From: Cryptomeria japonica
Taxonomy: Eukaryota; Streptophyta; Pinopsida; Cupressales; Cupressaceae
Reading direction: 5' to 3'
Assembly (NCBI RefSeq): GCF_030272615.1
Contig: NC_081414.1
Location: forward strand, 339,368,502 to 339,432,501
DNA: 64,000 nt
Part shown: positions 12,791-23,889 of the stretch, piece after piece
Layout of the letters: every line of letters starts with the position of its first letter
Position numbering within the stretch: the first letter of the stretch is position 1
Program-made: the position numbers and the translations under genes
Notes under the pieces: generated by a model
What the model was told of the DNA's origin: nothing
The model's database searches: none
Seen by the model: the letters and a program-made list of their open reading frames with translations, nothing else

Positions 12791-12815
12791 TGCCGCTAGG
12801 AATCCCAGATTATCA

Positions 12816-12831
12816 AGCCATGATGCATGTT
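12816..12831. repeat. LINE target-site duplication, right copy
   Basis: Exact 16-bp copy of 4768-4783. It lies just upstream of the LINE 5' end. Confidence 0.92.
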
Positions 12832-13112
12832 ATGTTCAACATATAAGTGTGTTTTTGAATGAGAATGACTTTTTTTGGTCACACAATGTTTTGAATTTTG
12901 AGTCATTGCACAAGTTTCAGAAGTTCAGCAGTGAATGCAATGATAATTTTAAGTATACTAACTAGATAAAATATGCTAGCATGTTGGACCAATGGCATTC
13001 TAGCTATGTTGTTAGATTGGTTTCAATGAAGTCAAAGGAAAACCATGTTTATGATAGAGGAAAGCATTATCTAACCTTTTTAGATGGCCTTGGGCCATCA
13101 CATGTGGTTTGA
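12816..13112 (+). pseudogene. E1 gag-like ORF, part 2 (after LINE)
   Basis: After the right target duplication the frame AGC CAT GAT GCA TGT continues with TAT GTT CAA and stays open to the TGA at 13110, except for one TAG near 12964. It encodes ~98 residues, including YVQHISVFLNENDFFWSH and FLDGLGPSHVV. It belongs to the protein of part 1. Exact frame continuity confirms that the LINE split a once-continuous ORF. No domain is recognised in this part. Confidence 0.7.
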
Positions 13113-13419
13113 CCTTCAAGACACAAGTAGCTCAAGGTAGAGTTTACCTTTTTTACTTAATTCCCAATGAAGAGTTTTCTTTCTATTCAAGTTGTCCTAT
13201 CCAGATAATTTCCTATTGGTTTTCTCTACAATGGTCTACTTCCCTAAAGATCTGGAATCTTTCTATGCTTGCAAGAGACATACGTCCCCAACTAGAGCCA
13301 TTGCTAGGACCTAAGAGTATGTCTTGCAAAAGTTTGGTAATTCTGTTGTTATTATGCCCTTTGTCACATTTTTCAGGGTTTAAGGCTTTAGGGGTTCTGA
13401 CTTTCTGGTTAAGTCTTGG

Positions 13420-13427
13420 TATAAAAG
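13420..13427 (+). promoter_or_regulatory. TATA-like box in E1 3' LTR
   Basis: TATAAAAG lies ~100 bp inside the proposed LTR and ~1.25 kb before the ORF ATG. Position and sequence suit an LTR promoter, but there is no direct evidence of use. Confidence 0.35.
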
Positions 13428-14669
13428 AAAATTTGTGAGCCTCTTTATATTTTATTGTTATCTTTTTCTCACTTGATGCCGAGGGTTGTTTTTTGTTGGC
13501 GAGGCCATTTTATTTGATAAGAATTAAGTTGTGTTAGACCAGTTTATGAAATGATTTTCCTAAGTTGCCTAAAGTTTTTCCTATAGTCGGTCTCCTTTTA
13601 ATATTTGTGCCCGTGCCTATAATTTTCTTAAGTCCAAAATTCTTAAATATTTTAGTCAGTTTCCAAAGACATGACACATCTGATGGTATGCACTTCCTTG
13701 TGGTAAAAAGTGCAAGGATGATAAAGATCGCGACATCACAAAATGATGCCACATATGTTTGGCAGAAGAAGGTGAGTCGATAGTTTGACTTTTCAAAATG
13801 CTTGATGTTACCAATTCCTAGTGGTTAAAACCCAAATAACTAAAAATGAATATTTCTGCACATTCTTATATCAAGAGGTAATGTTTTAATTATGGTCTAA
13901 AAAGTGATCAAGAGTTAGCGGCCTTTGTTAAGTGACCGGTGCAGAATTAAGGTAAATAGAGAACAGATCCGATGGTTTTCGTGGTCCTGCAATCAAAAGA
14001 TGTGAGGAAATTATGGACTACGACATCAAGATATGATGCTACGTGTCCAAGGCAAGCTAGTAAAATCCATGGTGGGGTCACTAAAGGTGGAAAAGAGAGG
14101 TGATGAGTTGGATGTGCCACGTCATCCTAAGGATGGACTCGCATGCCACATTGGATAGTAACTATTAGATTGAATGGTTTGATCCATAAGATTTGCCAAC
14201 TTGGAGGATGATCAACAGTTAGGTTTTAAACTTTTTCAAATGCATGTTAAGACTTGTTGTTTCTCTCATGCGAGTAGTAATTTTGAATGAGAGATTTGCA
14301 TTCCTTTCTAGGTAGTAATTAAAGACTTTTCAAAGCTATTCTTCATTCGGAAAACATTTCCTAGCAATCCAGAAGATATTCTTGTTGTTGAAGAAGGCTG
14401 AAATGACTCTTTGCAACACATAATTGCCATCTCTCTGGTGAAATCGAAATAGTAATTTTATCTGAGCCCTTCATTTGTTCTTGAAACAAATTGATGTTAT
14501 AAATTGTGCATGAAGTTGTAAGAAATTAAATTCAATTTTTTCTAGGGTTAAGAGATAAGTAGAGAAGAGTAAAATTTGGTTAAATTATTGTTGTAATTTA
14601 AATCTCGTGTTATCCTTAGTCTTTTATTCCTCAATTTGAAGTTATAGTGTAAAACCCTAGTTTCTAAAG

Positions 14670-17600
14670 ATGGCTCCCTCATGAAAACAATCAGGAAAAA
14701 TGGATTATATGAAAAGAAATCTATATGATGATTTCTTAGATTGATTGAATCCCTAAACAAATGATAGACAACAGGGGAAAAGATTTATGAGTGTAAAAAC
14801 CCTAAGGGAAGGGTTAACCGATAAAGCAGTCTGCTTAGCGGATGTTAGTATATCGATGACTAGACTAGAAATGTTCAAACTGTGGTATGGACAAAGGAAC
14901 TTGCATTCCCCATTATCCAATCCCTGACACTATGATTTGGGTAAATTGGTAGTGTTGGTTGTCTTCATGGACATTGAACTACTCAAAGTTGTAGCCAATA
15001 GATATGACCCTGTCTCAAGGTTTATTAGGGGGAATGAAGGAGAGATTTTCTTGACTATCAGAAGGGAAGAATTCTAGGATTTTTTTGACCTGCATGAACC
15101 ATCTGTGAGCCTAGCGCAAATAGATTTGAATGAGAAAAAGGAAGAGTACTACAAGATGAGGGAATTCATTAAAAACAATTTCCTTCCAATGTATTTGGCT
15201 AGAGCAGGAAGTACAACATACCATATCAGTCCTAGCTCAGAGGAACCATTCCCAATTGGTGCTTTTGCTCCCTAATTTCAGTCTACCTTCTTCTCTCTAT
15301 GTCAGATATTGGGTTTTAATCTAATTAAAATGATGCCGCCTAATTTTATGTATATGGCCATGCAAATACAACATCCAAATTATATAGTGGTTTTCAATTT
15401 TGCCCCATACCTTGAAGAATGGATTAATGAGGGGTTACAAGATATTAAGAATGAAGTGGCTGGTGCTAAATTCTTCTGGTATTCCTTACTCATGTATATG
15501 TTCCTTTTCAGGAATGCATATTACTTTGAGGGTACCATGAACCTCAAAAGGATAATTGATAACTAGGTGATTCCAGTGCAACTTTGGAGCACATATATGT
15601 CTTTGGATAGACATGAGGCCATCTTTGTAAGATTTGATAACAATGTTTCTTATAGGTTGAGGAAAAAGTTGATAGTAAATCTGCCAATAATTCCCAAATA
15701 ATTACATGATTTTGTAAGACCCAAAGAGAGGCTACCACTTGTCAGGATTGAGCATAATTAGGGGGATTTTATCCATTATCCTATGAATACCATTATCAGA
15801 ATCTACGATTTCTCCAAACAACCACATGTACTTCCTTTCAACGTTCCTCTAATAATGGGTTATGCTAAAGTAATGTGGCAAATAGGATGCATCCAAGACA
15901 AGGATTTAAAATGAATGGGTAAAGGAATAATTTTCCTAGATTACACTATCATCCCTTATTTTGTAATTTTGAAGGGAGGATATGAAGATTTTGACAAATT
16001 CCTTCTTCCATATCATTTGGGGGTGAGTATAGCTAGACACAGTGATCATGAGGGGTTCTACAATACTTTCAAATCAATAATAAAAGGAAGTCTGTTGCGC
16101 CATCAGCATAACTTTCTCGAGGATATAATCAAAAATGAATTTGATTCCATGACTCAGGAATGGAGAAAATAAAACTGGATAATCTTCAGAAAATTATGGG
16201 CTGCAATCCAAAAGATGGATCCAAAATATGACCCATTAAAGGTTTTTTCCCCATTTTGTGCCAAGGTAGATTTTGTTATGAACAATTTTGATGAATTAAG
16301 GCTGATTTTAAAGGAGAAGATAGCCAAACTCTTAGAAGTTCATGGTCAACAACATTCAAGCTCACAACCTCCTTTGTCTCAGAAAGTAGGTGGCATGGTA
16401 GGAAGGAGGCCTATTCATGAATCTTCTCACAAAAGAGCAAGAGAAGAAACAAGTGATGAAGAGGATAGTAACAATGATAGTAGAAGGTTAATAAGGAGAA
16501 AGGGTAAGAAGATGATGAGTGTAGAGCCTTCCCCTAAAATACAAACAAAGCCTTTTGAAGGAATCATGATTATTGATCTTGAAGACTCTAACAGAAGTCC
16601 TTCACCATCACCTATATCCTTTTCACCTATAAAGAAGGATGGAGAAAAAATGAAGGAAGATATGTTCATAGCAACAAGTGTAGAAATGCAGTTCGGTGTT
16701 CCTCTTTTGCCTCCTAATTTGGATTTGGATCTCACTCCTTTCGATATCCAGGGTAAAGATTTTAAAGATGCAAGAAAGGAGGCATGTGATAAGTTCCTTG
16801 AAGATGATGCTTTTGTGAGAAGTCCAGGATTTCTACAACTAGTATGGAAGATGAAGATTGAGGAGTACAAAGGAAGAATTACTGAGAAGAAGGCCCAAAG
16901 GCCAGATAGATTGGATCAAGAGAACCAAGAAGAAGTAGAGAATGAGATGAGGAAATAATTTATGGAAATCACTGTTAATAAAGGCAGGAAGATTATAAGT
17001 CAGGCTGGAGTCCTGATCCTACGAGAATGGGACATAGTAGATGCAATGGCTTTTGATACAATCAGGGAGTGAAAGGGTCAACCTTTCAATTTAGAAGAAG
17101 AAGCAAGTTTGTCATTAAAAGTATCAAATTTTGTGGATGATTATGCAACCTTGGCAATCTGGGCACTAGAGGAAGGACCTAGAAAGCCTAACATTAGTGA
17201 TTTAAACCCCAATTTAAGGGGAAGCCTTATCATAAAAAGAGTATCTAACACATCAAGTGTAGAGGCTACAAGGTTAAATGTTGATGTTGCTAAATTAGCA
17301 CATGAGAGTGCAAAGAGAGAAGGTTTAGAGAAGGTGGAGCTGATAAGAAAGTTTGATAAGATTTTCAATAATTACAATGTATCTCAGAAAAGGTGTGTGG
17401 AGTTGCAAATGAGGGTGCAACTCTTTAAGCAGGGACAAATAAAGGTTTCCTTTCCTGCACTTACTAGGCCCTCTGAGCCATTAACATCTAGGTCATCACC
17501 TATGGTTCAAGGAGGAGAAGAAGTTCAACTTGATAAAAGTGATGGTATCCCTGGTATATCATTAGTCACCTATGATGATGATGATGATGAGCCTGAAGCT

Positions 17601-18340
17601 ACAAGATCTACTAAACCAAATTAGTCTCATCTTTTAGAAAATATTGTTGAATTAGAAAAAAGTTGAAAGAATCAGAAGATCAATCAACTGAGAAGCAAAA
17701 GGATATAGTTAGTTCAGTGCTAACTCATTTGAATGAGAAAGTTGATAGAAGACTACATAGTGTCCATGCCTTATATTCTTTGGTATTTAATGTTATTTAA
17801 AAATTTAATGATGATAAATAAGTGGCAATTCGTCTATTTACAAAATGGTTGCAAAGAGGAAATGAGCTCAAATTCATGTCCATGGCCTCTAAATATCATG
17901 TCGAGAGACCACATGCACTCCAACCAACATATTTGTTGGTAAAATCAATGCAAGAAGCCTAAATTTTGCTGGAGAATATAGAAATAAAGGTAAGGGAATT
18001 TATGAAAAGTTTCAGTGAATTGGAACAAACTCTTTTGCCAAATATTGTAGATAAAGAAGGGGTAGTCAATCGTTTACAATTTTGAAAGGAAGAGGTAGAA
18101 AGAGTCATTAGTACCTAGGTAGAGATGATATGTGAAGGGCTAAATATGGATATGTTAGAGGATAACACGGATAAAATAATTTCTACAAGATCATTTTTTG
18201 AAACTTTTGAAAGAGAGGCAAACCAAGTAGCCATTAAATATATTCCATATAGGGCAAAAGCTGATGAAGTCGTGACTTTTGATTGGCCATCCGATGAAGA
18301 CTATAGTGCATGGAGTATCATGTATCTGAATGATGAATAA
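14670..18340 (+). pseudogene. LTR-borne ORF, E1 right copy (most complete, ~1220 codons)
   Basis: The ATG GCT CCC start is shared with the E3 copy at 36343. Frame 3 runs from 14670 to ~17640 through scattered stops, then shifts frame to the end at 18340. The N-terminal ~450 residues are the conserved part: RYDPVSRFIRGNEGE, TIRREEF, GSTTYHISP, FPIGAFAP, FFSLCQILGFN, PPNFMYMA. A middle linker is acidic and basic (HKRAREETSDEED, then RRLIRRKGKK, a possible nuclear-localisation signal). The last third is charged and probably coiled coil. I know no family name. The N-terminus vaguely recalls the putative plant transposon protein type of domain found in gypsy elements. Nothing suggests a polymerase or integrase. 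Confidence 0.65.
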
Positions 18341-18857
18341 AAGGTTATGATAAATTCTATCGGAATGCATTTTATGCAAATATGAATTCATGTACCCAAT
18401 GTAATAAGGCACTGATCATAAACAAGTGAATGCCTTAGTGTTGATTTTCTATTTGGAATCACCACTTGTTTGCTATAACCTATTGAATATCATAATATTT
18501 TCATTTACATGAATGTTGTCATGTGTTTTTAATCATCTCATGCTCCAAACTGGTTGAGGATCACTGAGGAATTTTCCATTCCTGAGAATTCTCCCTTTTT
18601 GTTGAGTCTTTATATGACATTGTTTTCTTTGTTTCATGTATAATTTGTGAGTGTGGCATAGAAATCACAAATTGGCATGGGGATCACCCACCCTAGTTTT
18701 GTAAAGCCTAAAGTGCAGAAGGATCTTGTATCCTTGTTATTGTTGGTCCCAGTCTAAAGAATATTAACAGCTAGAAATGGCTATCCATAGATGTTTTATA
18801 AGAAAACAACTTGGTCTCTACCTAGTGTCAGTGTAAAGCCATTTTGGGGCACCAAAA

Positions 18858-19080
18858 CCTTGGTCGCCATTAATGTATTATTCTCTCTCTCTTGACCAGC
18901 CCTAAAAAGATCAACAACAACTTCATTTATGTGCATGAACTTTGTAGGCACCAACCTCTGCAAATTAGCATTCATATTTGACCACTAGGGAATAATATTA
19001 GAATTCATAGAGAGGTGAGAACAACTCTCTTGCTTCCCTTCATTTTCCTCACATTGTCATTTACAAGTCCATTTTATTCA
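18858..19080. other. Spacer after E1, no gene seen
   Basis: The sequence has no useful open frame. A diverged partial unit of the following 75-bp array may be present from about 19010. Confidence 0.4.
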
Positions 19081-19605
19081 TGTGGGCTAGAAGGGTGCTC
19101 CACCCTTCTTTCATTTTCTTTCCCTATAGGATCCTCTTCCTCTTCATCTTCTTGTTGTGGGATAGTGGGGGACACTATTTACTAGGATTTTTGCTTCCCC
19201 ACAGGCTCTTTAGTTTTCCTTCTCACCCACTGCGGGATAGACAGGAGCTCAAATTTCCCCTATTCTTCTTACCTTGGAAGGCTTCTACCCTCTAGTCTTC
19301 AACATCATGGGATGGCAAGGTACATCTTCCCTTCATTTTGTGTTACTCTTCAAAATCTCTTTTCTTCCATCATTTCTATTGTGGGATAATAGGACGCTCC
19401 GCTCTACATTGTTTTCCTTACCCCACATGCCTCCATCTTTCCTATAATTATCGCCATGGGGTAGAGAAATACCTTAACTTTCCTCCATATTTGTTACCCT
19501 ACAAGGTCTTCATTTCTTTGCCTTCCTCTGTGTGAGACAGCAGGATCAATCTTATCCCTATGGCTTCCATGGTCTATAAGAGACCTTTTCAGTCATGGTG
19601 AAGTG
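19081..19605. repeat. Diverged 75-bp tandem repeat, seven units
   Basis: A TGTGGGATAG-like anchor recurs at 19083, 19158, 19233, 19308, 19382, 19457 and 19533, giving spacings of 75, 75, 75, 74, 75 and 76 bases. Between anchors each unit is pyrimidine-rich on this strand (TTCCTT, CTTCATT). Units are diverged, so the array is old. Small frames inside it have no coding character. Confidence 0.8.
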
Positions 19606-20860
19606 TCATGTTACACCGAAAATAAAAGGTGCATCAATAGGACTTAACACAAGTCACACCAAAAAAGCATCATTTTGATGTATCTCCCACGAACCGACAA
19701 AATGCAAGCTCAGTCTTGCAAAAATGGCAGGTCTTGGCGAAACGAATAGATTGGCCTCAACAAATACACATGCCTCTCCATGTGGACATTCATTTTCTGA
19801 TGTGATATTAAACATGTCACATCAGAGCCTTTAGTCAACCACCATGGGCCCCATTTCAGTATAACCCATACAATTCGATAAAAGGAAAAGGGACTCTTAC
19901 CGAAACTCCATCTCACATTGAAACAAGGTAGTATTACTGAGATAAACACCATCTCACTGAAAAAGATCATTTCAGTGTAATCCAAAGGGGAAGCCAAAAG
20001 GAGAAACGTTCTTCCTGAAAGGGCCAATCATGCTGAAAATTCACTTTTACTAGTCCACCACTATGGTGTCCCACATGAAAACATTACCATCAAGTAGAAT
20101 GAACACATAGTCACCATCTTGACAACATGGACCTGACTATCAGGAGTTGGAGTCTGGTAAGAACTCAGCATGAAAGAAAGAAATAACTTCTTTTCCATTT
20201 AGATGCAATAGGTTGATAAGGGTCACATTTACAATGAGACCCACACAATTTGAGAGATACATCTGGTGGACTCCATATGGCACATCCAAGCTTGAAGAAG
20301 GAGAGTCCCATATGATCACAACTTAGCCTAAAGGGTTCAATAAATAGCAGACATGTAGACAACAGTGAGCCTGGCCGAGGTGCTGCCAATAAAAAAACAT
20401 GTCGCTAAGACATAAAGGGGCACCAAGGCATGGAGAAGGTCTTGCATATAGATAATCTCTTACTGAAAAGAAATGTGGCCCCCACATGAACACTACCTAC
20501 CAAGTTGGACCAAGTGGACCAATGAGCGATAACCAACAAAATACCTGCAGAGCACATGGGCAAGGCAGGTCCAAAGCTCCAAGAAGAATCATCCCCAAAG
20601 GAAAAATATATTTCGGCTAGACATAAAAACCATCACACTAAAAAGGTATTTTGGTATAGCTCCAAGGGCTAATGAGAGGGAAAAATTATCATGTTGATAA
20701 GTCATGTCACATTGAAATCAAGCCCTTATTAGCAGAAAAACCACACTTTTACATCAAAAAAGACTCTGTTGGTATTAAAAAAAAGGCTTTGCATAGCTTG
20801 AAAACAATCACAACAATAGACCAAGTCACACCAAAATGTAGGGATGTCATTGAGACTAAA
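19606..20860. repeat. Degenerate repeat region with TCACACYGAAA-type motif
   Basis: A motif close to TCACA(C/T)(C/T)GAAAA recurs (for example near 19613, 19654, 19913, 19954, 20632, 20706 and 20822). It is often followed by a complementary TTT(T/C)(G/A)GTGTA segment. Some copies are 300 bases apart (19654 to 19954), a multiple of the 75-bp period next door. No gene is seen. Confidence 0.4.
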
Positions 20861-20929
20861 ATAGGTTCTTGTCGAAAACTATCAAATACATTAATTTTCA
20901 CTATCTTTAATCTACAACAATAATATATC

Positions 20930-21308
20930 AGACTTGATGGATTGAACAAGTTAAAAGGCCAACTCAGAACTATGATTCCATCTCTAACAACACATGAATT
21001 CAACCCATTTGTATATCTGCAACCTTCAACAACATTCTATGATTCTCTCTATGGTTCATATCACCTCTATATCTTTGTCAACTCAACCCTGCATATATAC
21101 ATGTTGACATCAATGACAACTTCAATGCCATCAATCTCCCTCTTTGGCATTGATGTCAACACCACTCATCACTCTCCCCCCTTTAACAACAATGGAAAAG
21201 GGTTTGGCTACCTATAAAAATCCATCTGAGATGTGCAAGGAGATTGCTAATCATGAATACCAATTAACAAAATTTCTTATATACAAATAGCATACTCCCC
21301 ATTATATG
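20930..21308 (-). mobile_element. Probable 3' remnant of a copia-type element (minus strand)
   Basis: On the minus strand the region near 21130-21190 reads GACATCAATGCCAAAGAGGG followed by AGATTGATGGC. It resembles the polypurine-tract region of E2 (ATGCCAAAGGGGGAGAT before TGTTGGC). A similar minus-strand CAGGGGGAGATC lies at 34.31 kb on the other side of E2. E2 may therefore have inserted into an older, opposite-facing copia element. Confidence 0.3.
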
Positions 21309-22278
21309 TGTTGGCAATCGACACTCATTTGGTAGTCACCTTCTGAGGTGAATTGCATTTTTGGGTTGTCATTGATGACAACTCATCTTCAGGAGATGGT
21401 ATTTCTTCATCTGGACTTATCACTTTATCATTTTTTCTAGTTAAGGCCAACCCGTACACCCTATGGTTTACACTTGTTAACCGGTTATTATTTGTACCAA
21501 TAATTCATATTATGGGACCTGATAAAGTCATTAGAGGAATTATAGGTGGCATGCTAGGCCGATATCAAACAAGATCATCGAGATAATTTGTAATATTATT
21601 TATGATCCGAAAGGAAGCTATTAGGTTTATTTTCTTTGTGAAGGCTGACATGATGAACAAGTTACACGTTATAAGGGTATATAAGGGAGATCACTTAGCG
21701 ATGGATTTGATACATTGATATGCTGTGTTTTGAGATGCAAAAGAGTTAGAGTGATATTATGTGAATTGATGAGAGAATGATAGCATATGTGTGCAATTTC
21801 ATGTGCACAACTCTAACTAGTAGCATAATAGAGTATCAATATCACTGGTTCAGTTGAGGATCTTAGAGCTACAACCAGAACTTATCTAGCATGGTCAGAT
21901 GCATCATTTAAGTTCAATTTTGTTATAAATTATTTTGTAATGATCTGTAAGTCAGTGAGAGTTCCATATTTGTGTATTTGAGTAGTGAACTCTAGGTGGT
22001 AAGCTTGTATGTATGTGCATACCCCTCTATGTAATATTTGTATACCTTGATCAAGTATATAGATATTGTGGGTACTAGCCCCACCATGTTTTTTCCTTTT
22101 ATAGGGTTTTCCATGTATAAATATTGGTGTTATGGTATTTCTTCTTGTGTTCATTCATTTATGCACTTTAATTTTATATTCTATCATCCAATTGGTCAAC
22201 AATAAGTTCATAAATTCATTATTGGTAGAACACTGATTCATCACCTCCCCCCCCTCTCAGTGTTCTTGGATTCCAACA
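21309..22278 (+). repeat. E2 5' LTR (970 bp)
   Basis: It runs from TGTTGGCAATCG to GATTCCAACA and matches 33160-34128 along its length with scattered substitutions. The AGTAGTGAACTCTAGG(T/C)GGTAAG and TTGATCAAGTATATA blocks are shared. An A+T-rich TATA region near 22060 precedes the PBS side. Confidence 0.85.
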
Positions 22279-22280
22279 AT

Positions 22281-22293
22281 TGGTATCAGAGCC
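22281..22293 (+). promoter_or_regulatory. E2 primer-binding site (initiator-Met type)
   Basis: TGGTATCAGAGCC starts two bases after the LTR end. It is the standard plant site complementary to the 3' end of initiator Met-tRNA. Confidence 0.88.
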
Positions 22294-22317
22294 TAGTTCC
22301 TCGGAATAATTTTAAAA

Positions 22318-23411
22318 ACTTGAGGAAGATCCGAAACTTGGAATCAATTGAAACCAGTTTGCAATAACAACTCCAACTTGCTCTTGAGGATCTTGATGAT
22401 GAAAAAGAGAAAAGCAATACATTAAAGAATGAATTGAGGCAAGCTATAGAATACATCATTTCATTACAAGGAAAGCTATCAACTACTCAAGCTAAGAGGA
22501 AAGAAATCACCGATCAACTACAAAATCAAAGTAGTGATGAAGAAGATGCCTTGAAAGATCAATGTTAGAAACTCACTCAGGATAATACTACCTTGAAGAA
22601 TGAAATGCAAGCCCTAACTATGAGAATTTACAAGGAGATTGAAGACATAAAAAATAATAAATAAAACCTAGCTACAACATTGAAGTATAGATCAGATGAA
22701 TGCAAAAGACTGATACATGACAATGATATGTTGAAACTTGAATTGATTCAGTTTAGAAATAATGAATAGGAACTTGAGAGACAAATAATAATCATAAGAG
22801 ATTATTTGGCCATTGCAAATGAGTACAAAGACAAGTTCAAAGCTAGCTCCACAAGTATTGATGAATTTCTGAAAAGCCAAAGAGATGTTAATGACATGAG
22901 ATTTCTTGGATGTGAAGTAGGAGATAGCTCTGGAGCTGCACAACAAGATCAATCATCTGGTCAGAAGTAGAATAATTCCAAAAATCCAAACAACCAGAAC
23001 CAGAGATCATTAGTAAGACAACCTAATGCTTATAAATTCAATGGTACATGTTTTGTTTGCAATAAATATGGTCATGTAGCAAGTCAGTGCAAAAATAGGA
23101 ATAATCAGAACAATGCATCATTCATTGCTCAATACTTAAACTACAATAATCATGGTCATAAGTCAGCAGAATGCAGAAGTATTAGAAATGTCAGATGTCA
23201 TGCTTGTAGTAGATATGGACATATGGCTAACCAATGCAGATCAAAAGAAAATCAAGGGTATAGAAAAAAATCTAAAAAGAACAAAATTACATGTTATGCA
23301 TGCAACAAGATTGGAAATATTGTTAAGTATTGTAGGAGTAAGAATCCTCTAGTAGCTAATGGAAATTTCGATGAGAAAGGAAAGAAAAAGGTTGAAGATA
23401 TCAAAAAATAA
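22318..23411 (+). pseudogene. E2 gag fragment: long coiled coil plus four zinc knuckles
   Basis: Frame 3 encodes ~190 residues of Leu/Lys/Glu heptad-like sequence (LEDLDDEKEKSNTLKNELRQ), broken by a few TAG stops and one TAA. Four CCHC-type knuckles follow. The first (CFVCNKYGHVASQC) and third (CHACSRYGHMANQC) are intact. The second has lost its first Cys pair and the fourth has Asn for His. A coiled coil before zinc knuckles recalls SIRE-type copia gag, though four knuckles are more than usual. The N-terminal capsid part is missing. Confidence 0.7.
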
Positions 23412-23889
23412 CATGAGAAAAGATGGGTTTGAAAAATTAGAAATACAATCGATAGATCAACTGGTAGAACAAATAGGTCCTGCACTGGAAGCAGGAACTT
23501 CAATTGGTAACTAAGGCACTTTTTCTTTGGGGTAGGAAAATAATTGAAGATCATACAAACACCCTAAATTAGGTCTGAAGTCAGGGAGTTCTGATTGTGA
23601 ATGGACATTGAAGCGGATTGAAGTGTTTACCAAAACCTACATGCAGATTATGTGATCCAATCAGATTCTTTGATCACATTTATGACAATGGAAAATTAGG
23701 GTTAATGGTGATAAAAAGGGGAAAAGTTAAATAACTTCTTCACACAATGATCGAGTATTCTGAAGAGTGATTTCAAAGGCAATCAAGAATCCCAAGGCGA
23801 TTTGTGCAAGCATCTGAATCTGAAGAAAATTTCATCATCCAAAAAGATATCAAGGTATTTACTGTTTGATAAAACTCTTGAAATTTATC
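23412..23889 (+). other. Junction region between E2 gag fragment and ORF A
   Basis: No clear coding frame is seen. In a normal copia element protease and integrase would lie here. The jump from gag to ORF A marks the missing pol region. Confidence 0.4.

Larger units (their letters stand above)
4784..12815 (-). mobile_element. L1-type LINE with an additional third ORF, 8.0 kb
   Basis: The element is flanked by an exact 16-bp target duplication. On the minus strand it reads ORF1 (DUF4283-type gag with a decayed zinc knuckle), ORF2 (APE-type endonuclease, reverse transcriptase, RNase H) and then ORF3 before the 3' end. Only ~25 bp precede the ORF1 ATG, so the 5' end may be slightly truncated. 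The 3' end (plus 4784) is AT-rich but has no long poly(A), unlike usual plant L1 copies. All three ORFs are decayed. Confidence 0.88.
1..18857 (+). mobile_element. E1: pol-less gypsy-like LTR retrotransposon, host of a LINE
   Basis: The right end (17633-18850) repeats the left end (1-1930), apart from one ~710-bp gap. This is the signature of terminal repeats around an internal region. The internal part holds a PBS-like site and a gag-like ORF (2884-4783, resumed at 12816-13112), but no protease, reverse transcriptase or integrase. The element therefore looks non-autonomous. An 8.0-kb LINE lies inside the gag-like ORF. The left LTR is cut by the window start, so target duplications cannot be tested. 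The right boundary (~18857) is where homology with the left copy stops. Confidence 0.6.
13320..18857 (+). repeat. E1 3' LTR, ~5.5 kb, containing a large ORF
   Basis: The 3' part repeats the left end of the window. The 5' part (13.32-14.65 kb) is similar in order and content to 34.34-36.33 kb (E3); for example, both have a CGACATCA...TGATGC(C/T)AC(A/G)TGT block. The start is uncertain; TGTCTTGC at 13320 is the best TG start near the limit of similarity with E3. The end is CCAAAA at ~18857, matching CCAACA at 1946. A TATAAAAG box lies at 13420. The ORF occupies 14670-18340. Confidence 0.5.

Noticed and set aside
19081-19605. Frames rich in Phe/Leu/Ser, and a possible CRISPR-like array
   Set aside because: The regular 75-bp spacing is a diverged tandem repeat without constant short repeats and unique spacers. 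The context is plant retrotransposon DNA.
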